A stretch of 64,000 nucleotides of DNA from positions 3,190,997 to 3,254,996 of the forward strand of contig VJWM01000025.1 in NCBI GenBank assembly GCA_010909165.1, in the 5' to 3' direction. The position numbers were made by a program, and so were the translations under genes. Under the pieces are notes generated by a model. It ran no database searches, was not told the DNA's origin, and saw only the letters and a list, made by a program, of their open reading frames with translations. Numbering within the stretch: position 1 is the stretch's first letter; each line of letters starts with the position of its first letter. Source of the DNA: Anthoceros angustus. Taxonomy: Eukaryota > Streptophyta > Anthocerotopsida > Anthocerotales > Anthocerotaceae. Positions 9,151 to 19,599 of the stretch are shown piece by piece.

Positions 9151-11747
9151 ATGCCCATGGCAAACGCCTCCGGACCGAATGTGAAGATGTCACTCGGCTC
9201 CCGAAAGCTTGTGGTACGGGACTTGAACTTCCCACTCTTTTGTGGCCAGTGACTTGAGTTCCAATTTCACACGGTCCACGGTTTACTTTGGATAATTTGG
9301 TTTTGCTGTACATTTTTCAGGTGCTAGGGATTCCATGGGATGTTGACACGGAAGGACTTAGACAGTACATGAGCAAGTATGGGGAACTGGATGACGTTAT
9401 TGTCATGAAGGTAGGAGCAAGACTGGTCTTGGTTGTCTGAATTGTGTCTTGATATGGTTTTAGGTTGGCTATGACTACTCTTTTCTGAACAATTGATCAC
9501 TACAGGACCGGGCTACAGGTCGATCCCGTGGTTTTGGTTATGTCACTTTTACTGCAACTGAAGATGCTGAGGTATGGTCCCCTCCTCCCTCCCCTCCCTC
9601 TGCTTCCGCTTAGATGCTTGAGATATCGGTGGTGTACACAAGCGATCCAATTATCCATGCGCTTTGGTGGCAGAAAGCTGTGGCAGCTCAGCACTCATTA
9701 AATGGCCGGATGTTGGAAGTGAAGGTGGCAACACCTAAGGTGAGGCACACTGCCCTGCCAGATATATGCTACCCTGTTCTAAGTCAAATGGATGCGGACA
9801 AGTACTTGATAGGATGTGGAACGTGTCTTGCGATCGAAGGCTTTGAGAATCTGTCGTCAATGACAAAGCTTTATGAGCCGGCTGATAACTTCCAAACTCC
9901 CTAACAGGGTTCCTTGCTTTTTCTTCAGGAGGACATGAAGCCACCTTCAAAAAAGGTCACCCGCGTATTTGTAGCCAGAATTCCGCCTAGCGTGACTGAT
10001 GATGTCTTCAGAGCGTAAGAATGGTCCTGTCATTATGGCAACTGTTTGGCTTGACGGAATGTCCTGACAAGAATTCCTTTTAAAGAGAGCTTTCAGTTTG
10101 GAATTGTTGGAACTTGGCACTTGGTATGGTTGAAGCTTGTTGTATAGTTGTCAGAATGGTCTGAGGGATGTGTCTTTCTTTACGAATACATGTAGCTTCT
10201 CCCCTTGACAGCTTGTTTTGAATGTATAATGCACCTTAGGTACTTTGAAAAGTATGGAACTCTCACTGATGCATATATGCCCAAGGTAGGCTCTTCTGCC
10301 CTGATGCTCTGTTTTTCTTCCTTGTGTCTATGAGCATAGTGCTGGAACTGACAAAATAGGGATGTTGCTGGCAGGACCAAGGATCCAAAGCCCATCGTGG
10401 AATTGGATTCGTTACTTTCGAAAATTCAGGTGATGGAGCACGGAGGATAAGTTACTTTGTGTCACCTAGTTTTTGGCGCGTCTGAGGTCAGAGTGTGTGT
10501 GCTGGACTCGACTGACAGTGGTCGTGCTGCAGATGCTGTGGATAAGCTTATGTCAGAGACGCATGAACTAGGAGGCTCTACGATTGCTGTTGACAGGGCG
10601 ACTCCGAAGGTGCGGTTTTGATTCAGTGTTCAGAGTGCCTGGCTGCCTGATTTTGTCTGCTTTTACCATCTTTATTCACAGTTGGTCACCGCAGGAAGAA
10701 ACCATGAAGCTTTGGGGAAGAGGGTTCCCACCTTACGGGGCGTACGGTGTTTATACCAATCCAGCACGGTTTGGTGGTTTTGGAGCGTTTGGGGGTTACG
10801 AGTACGCAGGTGCTGCAGCCCTTGGTGCTGAATTGGGGGCTGCTGGCATGGGTGCTGCGTTCGGGGCTGGTGGGTGGCCTCCACCACCTCCTGGAAGCAT
10901 GCTTGGAGGAGCAAGCATGGGAGTTCCAGGTGGAGGAGCAGGCGGTTATGGTTCTGCTCCTCTCCCAGCACCTAGAGGATTGGGAACAAAAATATTTGTG
11001 GGCAGGCTTCCTCCAGAAGCAACTGCAGAGGACCTGCGACGCTATTTCAACAATTTTGGCCGCATTGTAGATGTGTATGTACCAAAGGTGAACGCTGTGT
11101 GTGGATGCTTGAGCTTCTCATGGAACAACGTTGGGTGATATCTGGAGCGCACTCTTAAACGAGTTAACTGGTGTGCTTGGGCCCATGCAGGATGCAAAAA
11201 AACAGTCCCACAGAGGTTTCGGCTTCGTCACATTCTCCGACGAGGGTGCTGCTGAGAGGGTGTCGCTACGAACACACGAGCTCCTAGGACATCAGGTTTG
11301 TGAGCTGCATTGCATTGATGTGCCACTGCACCTTGACAAATGCGTGAGGTGGTCATGTTACGTCGCTGTGTGTTGTTCATCAGATAGCCGTGGATCGTGC
11401 TGCTCCTCAAGACGAAGTCGGTGGGCACCACTCCTATCTGGGTGGCGGAGGGCACGGCTCGGGACCTCCTTCCGGGGGTGCTGGAGGTCCTCTGAGGGGC
11501 GGCAATGGAGCTCTTCCAGGAGGCGCATACGGCGGACTGCCTGGCAACCTAGACTTCGGCGGGGTATGTGACATGAAACCTCTCTTCCAACGACATGCAT
11601 GACAAAGTTTTTGAAGCTGACATGCAATGCCTGTTTTCGCGCGTGCAACAGTGGGGTGGCTACGGGGGCGTGGGACCGATTCCCGCTGGAGACAGCGGAC
11701 CGGGGCATCGGTCCTCCAGGCTAGAACCTCGCTACAGGCCCTACTGA
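9151..11747 (+). CDS. Three-RRM RNA-binding protein, At4g36960-like (12 exons)
   Basis: Exons are 9151-9213, 9321-9410, 9506-9571, 9674-9739, 9929-10014, 10240-10285, 10375-10429, 10533-10609, 10695-11087, 11191-11295, 11384-11563 and 11652-11747. All introns are GT-AG, and joining them gives 440 residues. RRM1 has RNP2 VVLGIP (21-26) and RNP1 RSRGFGYVTF (57-66). RRM2 has VFVARI (108-113) and RGIGFVTF (147-154). RRM3 has IFVGRL (283-288) and RGFGFVTF (322-329). A Gly/Ala/Tyr-rich linker spans about 192-280 and a Gly-rich tail ends in YRPY. Domain order, the LGIPWD start and the RPY end match the plant At4g36960 family of hnRNP-like proteins, presumably nuclear and binding single-stranded RNA. 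ATGs at 9157 (better context, ATGGCA) and 9187 are in the same frame and could be the true start. No defects seen. Confidence 0.92.
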
Positions 11748-12496
11748 ATCGAGCAAGGCCACGGATGGTGAGGCCGCAGCATTGTTGTATACATACTAGC
11801 GATAACTTAGGAGACCGATTCCTCTGCCTGCGCTGCTGCTTCGCTCAAAAAACGAAACGAACACCACATATTTACATGTGCCCTAATGCCGTCCCGGGCT
11901 TTAAGCCTGGTACCTAATGGATACTTCCTGCCTTCCCCGCCGCCTGTCCACAAGCCTCGTGCAAGCAAACAAGAGACGTCACGTAACTGCCGGCAGCCAT
12001 GGAAGGTCGTAGTGCAGCAGTCACGTCCCGGGGATGTTCGATTGTCGTTGATTGGCGGGGAGGTGAGTTGCGAATCACGTCAGAAAGAGGAAGGAGCAGG
12101 TTTCGCCAGGGAGCGGGGGCCACGCGAGCTGGTGGCGGTTGGTTGCCGGACACCGGACGAGTAAGGCAATTTCGTTTGCCGTTTCCGACTCCGGCCCGGA
12201 AGAGTGTCCGAAATATTCTGCCCAAGTTTGTCTTTGTCGGTTGCATGGACTTGACCCACCCCGAGAAAGATCAGGTGGATCCACGCTTTCATGGCCGGGG
12301 CCGGCCTAACATCTCCACTCTCTTAACTTGTTAAGTACCAAGTCCCATGACGGAAATCCGTCCTTAGTGGACTTCAATAAAATTCTTCTTCTCCTTCTTC
12401 TTACGGATTAGGGTAGAGGTATTGGTGTATAAGTATGATTAAAAATGATATTTACAGCAGCCCAACACCCTGCATGGCGCCCAGCTGTGTGGAGCG
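11748..12496 (+). other. 3' UTR of the RRM gene and intergenic DNA
   Basis: AATAAA at 12376-12381 is a candidate polyadenylation signal, about 630 bp after the stop. Short overlapping ORFs (for example 11999-12334) have no recognisable features and sit where a UTR or spacer is expected. Confidence 0.35.
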
Positions 12497-12503
12497 TATA
12501 AAT
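12497..12503 (+). promoter_or_regulatory. Candidate TATA box (TATAAAT)
   Basis: TATAAAT in a GC-rich setting lies 1.24 kb upstream of the permease start codon. It would require a spliced leader. Confidence 0.3.
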
Positions 12504-13739
12504 TGGTGGCTGGTGGCCTAGGGGTAGGAGTGTACGCTCGGTCACAATGATTTGATTAGTGTAAGCAGCACAAGTACGTTGGGCGTTTGCGCCCGTCGCC
12601 AGTCGCCCGTCCGGAGCTCGTAACAGTTTCGCCTCCCGCTCGCCATCGCAGCGAGCTGTGGCCTGTGGCTTGTGGCTTGCAAGCAGCGGGGCCGTGCGTG
12701 GTGCGTGAAGGAGTCGGTGGTGTGGGAATGTTGGAAATTCCTGGGCTCTGGAGCGCACCAGCACCGATCGAGCAGACGCGGGACTCGACGTGCACCTTGA
12801 AGGTGTCCTGGTTTTGTAGGCAAGGTGAGTCCCGATTTGACATGCAGACATATGTGTACACACACAGGGCCACGGGTTGCCGTCGGGTGGCCTTGGCTTG
12901 GATGGGGGAGGCGGGCTCCGGGCCGCCTGCACTTCAATTCCCCGCTGCCGCCAGCAACGTCCTTGTCGCGCCAGTTTTGAATCCGTTAACACTCCCGTCC
13001 TGGTGGGTCAGCGTGGCCCAGCCGGCCCGGGGGCATAAATCTGAGAGTCAGCTGCTGCCACTGGCCAGTGTTGCTTCCTTCTGCCAGGGAGCTGTACTCT
13101 ACGCTTCCGCTTGCGCTTCCGCCCGCCTTTGCTCGTTTGCTGCTCCATCCATCTTGTCTCCCGTCTGCGTGTCCGGCTTAGCATGCGCCGCTCCCCTGGT
13201 TGCGCTAGCTCTCTCCATTCCTCCATCCTGGTCTCCAGGGCTCGCGCTGTTTGCTGCTGGAGGCTGGACGGTGAGCGATTTGGGAGGAAGCTTGCTCTCC
13301 TCCCGCTGCACCTTCCCCCTTTCCCCCTCCTGCTTTTGCCCGGGGTACCGGTGGTGAGGGATTTGCTGCAAGCATGCAGCGGGGGCTGGATGCCGGCTCC
13401 AATTGCTCGTTTTGCTTGGACTGTGAGGTTTGCAAGTCTGCAGCTGGCTGTCAGTGTGTGCCTGCCTTGACGTTCTGCTTGCCTCGTCCCCCGAGGTGGT
13501 GAGGAATTCACATGCAGCGGGAGGGGGATGAGGGGGATAGCTTGCTTGCTGGTTGTGTCACATGTGCGTGGTTGCAATGCATGCAGGGCTGGCGCTTGAG
13601 ACCACGCTTTGCTTCGTGGAAGTGGTTCACTTTGCTTTGCTTGTTTCTCCTCCAGTGCCTCGTTGCTACGGGTTCTCACATGTGCCGTTCTTTGTCTGTG
13701 CGCAGTGGCCGATTCGTCCGAGGCCAAGGCGAGAATCCG
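12504..13739 (+). other. Leader region of the amino acid permease gene
   Basis: This stretch is GC- and pyrimidine-rich and has no recognisable protein. A good acceptor (TGTGCGCAG, ending 13704) lies 36 bp before the start codon, so a 5' UTR intron is likely. Long ORFs on both strands here are composition effects. Confidence 0.4.
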
Positions 13740-15849
13740 ATGGGTGAAGTGGAATGGAAAGTTCCCAAGTCTCTCGAATTCGAGGGGCCCAACGGGGCCA
13801 AGGGAGCCAACGGATCCATAATCGACGGTCCTCTTGACGATGATGGACGTCCGCAACGCACAGGTGCATTGTTACCGCATGCTTTTTCTTTCTGCTCTTC
13901 CCTTGCTCTGCTAGCGCCTTGTTGTGACGACGTGGTGGTTTTGCTTGGAACCAGGAACTACCTGGACGGCTTCTGCGCACGTAATAACAGCAGTGATAGG
14001 CTCTGGAGTTCTGTCGCTGGCATGGAGCATAGCCCAGCTGGGATGGATTGCCGGTCCAATCATCCTCTTGTTTTTCGCTCTCGTCACCTATTTCGCGTCC
14101 GTCATGCTCACGGAGTGCTACAGGTATCCCGATCCTGTCAGCGGGGCGCGGAACTACACTTACATGGATGCCGTCAGGACCCATCTCGGTAAGAGTACAA
14201 CCTCCCTCTGCTTGCTGATCTTAAACATTACTGCCCGCCCGCAACTTGCAGTTATGGTGACCCTCCAACTGGACACAGCCGGCGTACACTTCCCGGACGG
14301 CCTCCCAGGTTTACTCCTCACCTGCACACCCTCACACACTTGTCCCGCCTCTATGTACTCGCAGGAGGGCGGGCAGTCATCTGGTGCGGGTTGGTGCAGT
14401 ATGCGAATCTACTGGGCACGTCCATTGGATACACGATCACCTCGTCCATCAGCATGGTGTAAGTGTTATATACCCTTACAGCTCTCGCTTCTCCAAGCCC
14501 AGTCACTGACATTGCTAAGCATTTCCCCTGTTTTACAGAGCCATCAAACGCTCGGGCTGCTTCCACGCGCATGGACATAACGCGCCTTGCCATGTCAGCA
14601 ACAACATTTACATGATCATTTTCGGATTGGTCCAGATTGTGTTGTCCCAAATTCCAGATTTTGGCAGTATTTGGTGGCTATCGTATCTTGCTGCGGTTAT
14701 GTCCTTCTCTTACTCGACTGTCGGACTCGGCCTTGCAGTCGACCGCGTGGTTTGTAAGTTCGCAAATCCTTTCGAGCAGTGTGCTAATTGCAAGCTGGGC
14801 ATCTTGGACAATGTGCGTTGATCATGAATCTCACTCTAGTCTGATCTCGTACACTTGCAGCGGACCATGAAGGGAAAGGAACCATCACCGTTGGACAGAA
14901 CTCGACTCATGCACAGGCCACATGGAAGATTTTCCAAGCTCTGGGAAACATCGCTTTTGCGTACTCCTTCTCCATGATTCTTATTGAGATCCAGGTCTGG
15001 CTCTGTTCGACGTCTCAGTTACATCTGCTTTCTTTTCCTTTTTGATGATCCTGCAACTGACATATGTACAAGTGCACGTGTGAACAACTCAGGACACTTT
15101 GAAGTCCAAGCCAGCTGAGAAGAAGGTGATGAAAAAGGCAACCACCATTGGCACCATAGTGACGACCGTTTTCTACATGGCTGTAGGCTTGGTTGGCTAT
15201 GCAGCCTTTGGACTGCATGCCCCTGGAAATCTTATGACTGGATTCGGTTTCTATGATCCTTACTGGTTGGTAGACTTCGCCAATGCGTGTATTGTGGTGC
15301 ACCTGGTGGGAGCGTATCAGGTAGCTCTTCACCTACTCCTCCCTTTCTGCCTTCCCAGGAATTCAACATGGTGGCAGTTCTCATATGAAGCATCAGTTGT
15401 TGACATGTTTCCTGCCATCACAGGTTTTCAGTCAGCCCCTTTTTGCATTCGTGGAGGGCAATGTCTCCAAGAAGTATCCTTTGAGCCGCTTTGTGAACAA
15501 GGAGCATTCTGTGCGCGTTCCTTGTATGGGGAAGTATTACTTCAACTACTTCCGGGTAGTTTGGAGGACGATATACGTGGTTATACTGACAGTCATCTCC
15601 ATGTTGATTCCCTTCTTCAACGACGTAATGGGAATCATCGGAGCACTGGGTTTCTGGCCCTTGACTGTTTACTTCCCTATGGAGATGTATATCGTGAAGA
15701 AAGAGATCCCTCGCTGGTCTAGCAAATGGGTCTGGTTCCAGATACTGAGCCTGTTTTGCTTGTTGGTTACCCTTGCTGCTGCTATAGGATCGGTGGAAGG
15801 CATGCTGCAAGATCTTAGGAAGTACAAGCCCTTTCATACAGGGTATTAG
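13740..15849 (+). CDS. AAP-type amino acid permease (7 exons)
   Basis: Exons 13740-13863, 13955-14188, 14365-14458, 14539-14753, 14861-14994, 15093-15320 and 15424-15849 join in frame to 484 residues, the usual AAP length. The family signature is continuous: DDDGRPQRTG then TTWTASAHVITAVIGSGVLS before the first helix, SIAQLGWIAGP, NYTYMDAVRTHLG, IGYTITSSISMVAIKRSGC, FQALGNIAFAYSFSMILIEI, VVHLVGAYQVFSQPLFAF, IGALGFWPLTVYFP and a KYKPFHTGY end. AAPs are plasma-membrane, proton-coupled importers of neutral and acidic amino acids in the AAAP/ATF superfamily, with about 11 transmembrane helices. The frame stays open upstream to 13512, but family length and the acceptor at 13704 favour the start at 13740. 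Substrate preference cannot be read from this sequence. Confidence 0.95.
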
Positions 15850-16388
15850 TGAGACCAACAGCACACCCTCAGAGAGGCTGTTACTTTACTATTAATATTA
15901 TTGTGCAGCAAACTGGTAAATCCTACAAGCAAGGTTTTGAATCTGTTTATCTTTGGAACATGGCAATGCCATCACTGAGTAAATTATATCTATTATTTGC
16001 AAGGGTTTCACCTATGAAGTGTGTATAGAAGAAGTTGCCACTTTTGCAATCAAGGGTGGTGCCTATTTTGCCCGAGTTTTAGCAGTTTCTTCTTTTCGGT
16101 TTTAGCTTTACATCTTTAACCGGCCGGGGTGTCTCGTGTCTCCCTGAACCAAAGCCGCGGGATCAAACCCTCATAACACGAGTCGTTTCCCTCGTCGTCG
16201 ACCGGCACGTAAACTCCAAGGCCAAGTTGCACTGGGTAGACTGTACGCGCAGTTAGACGATCATGCTCGCAGCCAATTTTTAGCTTCGGGAGGGAGGCGG
16301 AGCAAGGGCATTGCCAGCAGATCACCTGGCGGAAGCTGCTTCTGACGGTGAGCCTCTTGCGCAGCCGAGGTAGGAGGGTTTGTCGACA
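15850..16388. other. Intergenic: permease 3' UTR and upstream region of the inhibitor-3 gene
   Basis: The first ~250 bp after the permease stop are AT-rich (ATTAATATTATTG near 15889), as expected of a 3' UTR. From 16120 the sequence becomes GC-rich up to the inhibitor-3 start. No other feature is visible. Confidence 0.4.
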
Positions 16389-16649
16389 ATGCAACCTCCA
16401 GCGCCGCCGCGCAAGAAGGTAACATGGAAGGAGGGCACAGTGGACAACGAGATTCTGGACAGGAAGAAGTACAAGATAACTTGTGTTTTCCACAAGGAAC
16501 ATGAATTACACTGCGACAGCAGTGATGAATCAGATGATGAACAAGCAGGGGGCAGCGGTGATGGAGAACAAGCAGGGGGCACAAGGAAGAGGAGGAGGCT
16601 ACAACCTCCTTGCAGCAATCTGCACTGCTCACCTGGTACCACATCCTAA
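16389..16649 (+). CDS. Protein phosphatase 1 inhibitor-3 homologue (PPP1R11/INH3 family)
   Basis: This is a single-exon ORF of 86 residues starting at the first ATG after an in-frame TAG at 16371. Residues 9-40 carry the family signature: KKVTWKEGTVDNEILDRKK, then a hydrophobic-basic FHKEHE segment. An acidic stretch (SSDESDDEQ) and a basic C-terminus (RKRRRLQPP) follow. Inhibitor-3 binds type-one protein phosphatase through the VxW-type motif (VTW here) and following residues and restrains it in the nucleus. The N-terminal Ser/Thr-rich region common in plant INH3 is absent, and the usual CC pair before I/VFHK is reduced to one Cys (ITCVFHK). It may be a short paralogue or an incomplete model with an upstream exon. 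Confidence 0.75.
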   Translation: MQPPAPPRKKVTWKEGTVDNEILDRKKYKITCVFHKEHELHCDSSDESDDEQAGGSGDGEQAGGTRKRRRLQPPCSNLHCSPGTTS

Positions 16650-16903
16650 CTGGAGCCGATAAAAACGCCGTCAAGTAAAAGATGGCCTGCCCTTAGCCAG
16701 GCAATGTTATGGCAAATCACGGCATGGACTACTTCCAACTGCTTAGTGCGGAATACATTCCTGTAGGCCCACACCAATTGATACTTCTTCAACGAGGGAA
16801 GAATAAGTAGAAATAAGGTTTTAATATCAAACAAGTGGCCGGAGAGGTGTGCCAGAGAGAAGGCACAGGAGCTTCAACATAGACAAGCGTTCCACCAACC
16901 TTG

Positions 16904-18484
16904 TCAGCTGATACTATCCAAATCGCATCTGCAAAGGATGGTGCTGGTGAAGAGCTTCTTGAAAGGCTGATGCTTGGACTTGGGTACCCGCGTGGAGCCC
17001 TTCTTCCTCCTGCGTCCTCTGCTCTTGCTTCTTCCATCAGATTGCTGCTTGTCAGTAACTTGCTTCTCCGCCAATGAGTCAGAAGCATCTGCCGGGCTTT
17101 GCTGGGAGAGAGGTTCCTCCATGCTGAAATCCTCATGTCCCGAGCTGCTGCCGCCTTTCATGGCATTACGCTTGGAGCTGTTAGATGTGGGCGAGGATAC
17201 CAAGCCCTTGGACTTCCTGATGCCAGCAAGCTCCGGTGACTCCTGTTCCCGGAGGCTCTGGTGCATGCTGGTTCCGGAAATGCTCACCTCCTTGGATATG
17301 ATAACTTCCTTGGCCAATACCACATCCTTCATCGTCACGCTCTCATAGTGTGTGCTTTCTTCCTGGACCACATACATGTGACTTTTGGACGAGACAATGC
17401 CATACTTGAGAGATATCTCCGCAAACTCTGAAGCTACCTTGAGGTTTTCGTCCGCGTACAGGTTCAGGTTGGGCAAGCAAGGTATCACAGGAGACGCGGG
17501 GTTTGAAGGCTGCTTGCTGGATGCCTTCCCCTCTGGGGGAGAATTCAATCTCGATGCCTTCCCCTCTGACACTCGTGGAGAAATGCTCGAGACGCCGGGA
17601 GAAGCATCCTCGCGCAAGCTGACATCCGCACCGGCTTCAACCGCCGGAGAATGCGTCTCTGCATCGTTCACCTCGGGACTCACTTTTCCAGATCTCTGCG
17701 GGCTGCTGCCGCGGGGCAGCATCTTCCCTGCTGCCGGGGACGCGATCTTGGCATCCTTGGGATCATCCGTGCAGACAACGCTCACAAGCCGGCCGCTCTC
17801 CTTCTCCAATGTGAAGAATCTCGTGCTTTTGCCGGAGGGAGACACCTTGATATCCCGATACTCGTCTTTCCGGAGCTCATCCAGCACCAGCGCCTCCTCC
17901 TTGGTCACAAACTGGTACGATCCGCTCATATTCCTGGCGCGCCTCCCGCTCCTCTTCCCGCCGTTCAGCGTGCCTAGGGCTCCGTCCTTGTCCGCCCCTG
18001 CTCCCTCTTCCACCATCCCTTCCTTGCTGAAAAGCTGCTTGAGCGATCCATGACTCTGCTTCATCAGCTGCAACAGGGAGCTCGAGGTCCTCCCCGCCTT
18101 GGACCTCAGAGGAGCCTGCTCGAACGGCGCAGTCCTGGCTGCGCCACAAACCTCCTCAGCAGGGCCAGCACTTCCAGAGCCAGCCGATGACAGATTTGGT
18201 CGGGACGAGCCGGAATCAGGCTCGCGCTGAGGAGATTGCGCGGAATTGTAGAGCGGATTGCTCACCAGCTGCGGGCCTGCTGCTGCAGCATTCCCCGGCG
18301 CAGGAGCAGGTCTCCCTGCACCGAACTTGAAGCTGTCGCCGCTCCCGAAGACCTTCCCCGGCACGAAGGTGCGGTGCAGGGAGCGCTTCAACTTCTCCTT
18401 CTGGATGAGCTTCAGCAGCTGGTGCCGGAAGAGCACTTCCTCATCCGTGAGCGACCTGCCGCCGATCACCAGCCTTACCACCAT
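16904..18484 (-). CDS. Intronless gene of unknown function, 526 codons
   Basis: One uninterrupted frame runs from ATG (18484) to TGA and starts MVVRLVIGGRSLTDEEVLFR, then a helical basic stretch (HQLLKLIQKEKLKRSLHRTF). Residues ~190-245 look like a small alpha/beta unit (EEALVLDELRKDEYRDIKVS, then GKSTRFFTLEKESGRLVSVV). Residues ~250-345 are Ser/Pro-rich and disordered. About 345-440 contains another ordered stretch (NLKVASEFAEISLKYGIVSS). A strongly basic tail (RSKSRGRRRKKGS, then PKSKHQPFKK) looks like a nuclear signal. There is no membrane segment. Codon composition matches the neighbouring genes and the frame is clean, so I take it as real. It converges on the inhibitor-3 gene. I do not recognise the family. 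Confidence 0.7.
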   Translation of the reverse strand: MVVRLVIGGRSLTDEEVLFRHQLLKLIQKEKLKRSLHRTFVPGKVFGSGDSFKFGAGRPAPAPGNAAAAGPQLVSNPLYNSAQSPQREPDSGSSRPNLSSAGSGSAGPAEEVCGAARTAPFEQAPLRSKAGRTSSSLLQLMKQSHGSLKQLFSKEGMVEEGAGADKDGALGTLNGGKRSGRRARNMSGSYQFVTKEEALVLDELRKDEYRDIKVSPSGKSTRFFTLEKESGRLVSVVCTDDPKDAKIASPAAGKMLPRGSSPQRSGKVSPEVNDAETHSPAVEAGADVSLREDASPGVSSISPRVSEGKASRLNSPPEGKASSKQPSNPASPVIPCLPNLNLYADENLKVASEFAEISLKYGIVSSKSHMYVVQEESTHYESVTMKDVVLAKEVIISKEVSISGTSMHQSLREQESPELAGIRKSKGLVSSPTSNSSKRNAMKGGSSSGHEDFSMEEPLSQQSPADASDSLAEKQVTDKQQSDGRSKSRGRRRKKGSTRVPKSKHQPFKKLFTSTILCRCDLDSIS

Positions 18485-19374
18485 TTTTGCGGCTGCAATC
18501 TCCGCTCACACCAAATGCTTATCCATCCAGACCGCCTGCTGCTGCTGGAGGCAGAGCCGACGGAGACACACAAATATGAGCATTGGGAGCCTAGAGCTCC
18601 TCTCAACCGGTTGGGTGCGCCCAATTTCTAAATCCATGGCATTGCGGAGGGCCGGCTGAGCACTGAGCAATCGGCGGGCGGCAACGCAATTACGCGAAGC
18701 GTGGGCCTGATGGTGCGACCCGTTGCAGCGTGTGCGAGGAATCTTTGTGCTCATCGCTCCCGAGAGTCGAGACAGGTGGAGCCACGAGCATTTACGAGGT
18801 TTTTCGCGCCACCTCTAACGCTCCGCCGTGACCCAATCACACGAATGATCTACGACTGTGTTGCTGCTATTTTATTTTAATGTTTTTCTTTTTTCCACGT
18901 CCTTTCAGAGCTTATAGCGACCGGCTTCCATGTTTGAGCACCCCTTAGTCCTGCGTCTTTTTTTTTTTTGGCGAACCGTCTTTCCACACAGCCGTCAGCA
19001 TACCTAGTGGGCCGGCTTGAAATTAGTTAATAATTATAGTGTGTTAGTTCAGTATATATGAAGATTTTTATTAAAATTATATGTATATCTCATACCAATG
19101 TATCTTGTCAAGCTCCATTTTCAAGGTCAAGGATTGGTTTCTCGGTATTCCTACATATTTAGTAGTTTGTACCTATATAGTTTTACATTGAAGCTTTACT
19201 TCCTCAAGCTTTGATTTATTATCATTTGATCATGTATATATATATATCATAATTATATCATTGGTTTGTCGTATGTTTTTGGTTTATATTTGGTACTTAA
19301 ATATGTAAAGTATATATGAACTTGATACATATGTGGGCATATAGAAAAATAAGGTCTTAATTACCTTCGTGCCC
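18485..19374. other. Intergenic, becoming AT-rich
   Basis: The first ~300 bp are the probable promoter of the minus-strand 526-codon gene. From about 18,850 the sequence is AT-rich with a T tract near 18958-18969 and short AT repeats (near 19234). No gene or repeat family is recognised. Confidence 0.35.
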
Positions 19375-19565
19375 AGACATCTCCTAGACAGTGGAGCAAC
19401 CGAGCACATGTCTTCTAGGAGGGATTGGTACTTCCTTGCTCGCTCTACAACCTATCTACATGGGAGATAGTTCTCTACATGTGGACGTTGGTGAAGGAGT
19501 GGTAATGGTGCAACTCCAAAATCATGTTGCCTTCATGAAGGCAACATGATTGCACTAACTCATAC
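19375..19565 (+). pseudogene. Ty1/copia protease fragment, plus strand
   Basis: The sequence near 19385-19440 reads LLDSGATEHMSSRRDWYF, the aspartic-protease active site of copia retrotransposons (DSGA) with the usual His two residues after the Thr. After one frameshift it continues as GDSSLHVDVGEGVVMVQLQ. Only about 60 codons survive. It is cut by a palindrome and faces the opposite way to the next copia fragment. Confidence 0.6.
19520..19551. repeat. Perfect 32-bp palindrome
   Basis: Two 16-bp arms (AATCATGTTGCCTTCA and its reverse complement) meet with no spacer, at the end of the plus-strand copia fragment. Confidence 0.9.
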
Positions 19566-19599
19566 TTATTTTCAGGGTTGGGTAGGTTTTATTCATGTT

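Noticed and set aside
12587-13856. Overlapping ORFs of 256 codons (plus) and 282 codons (minus)
   Set aside because: Biased composition without domains; they overlap each other and the permease leader and first exon.
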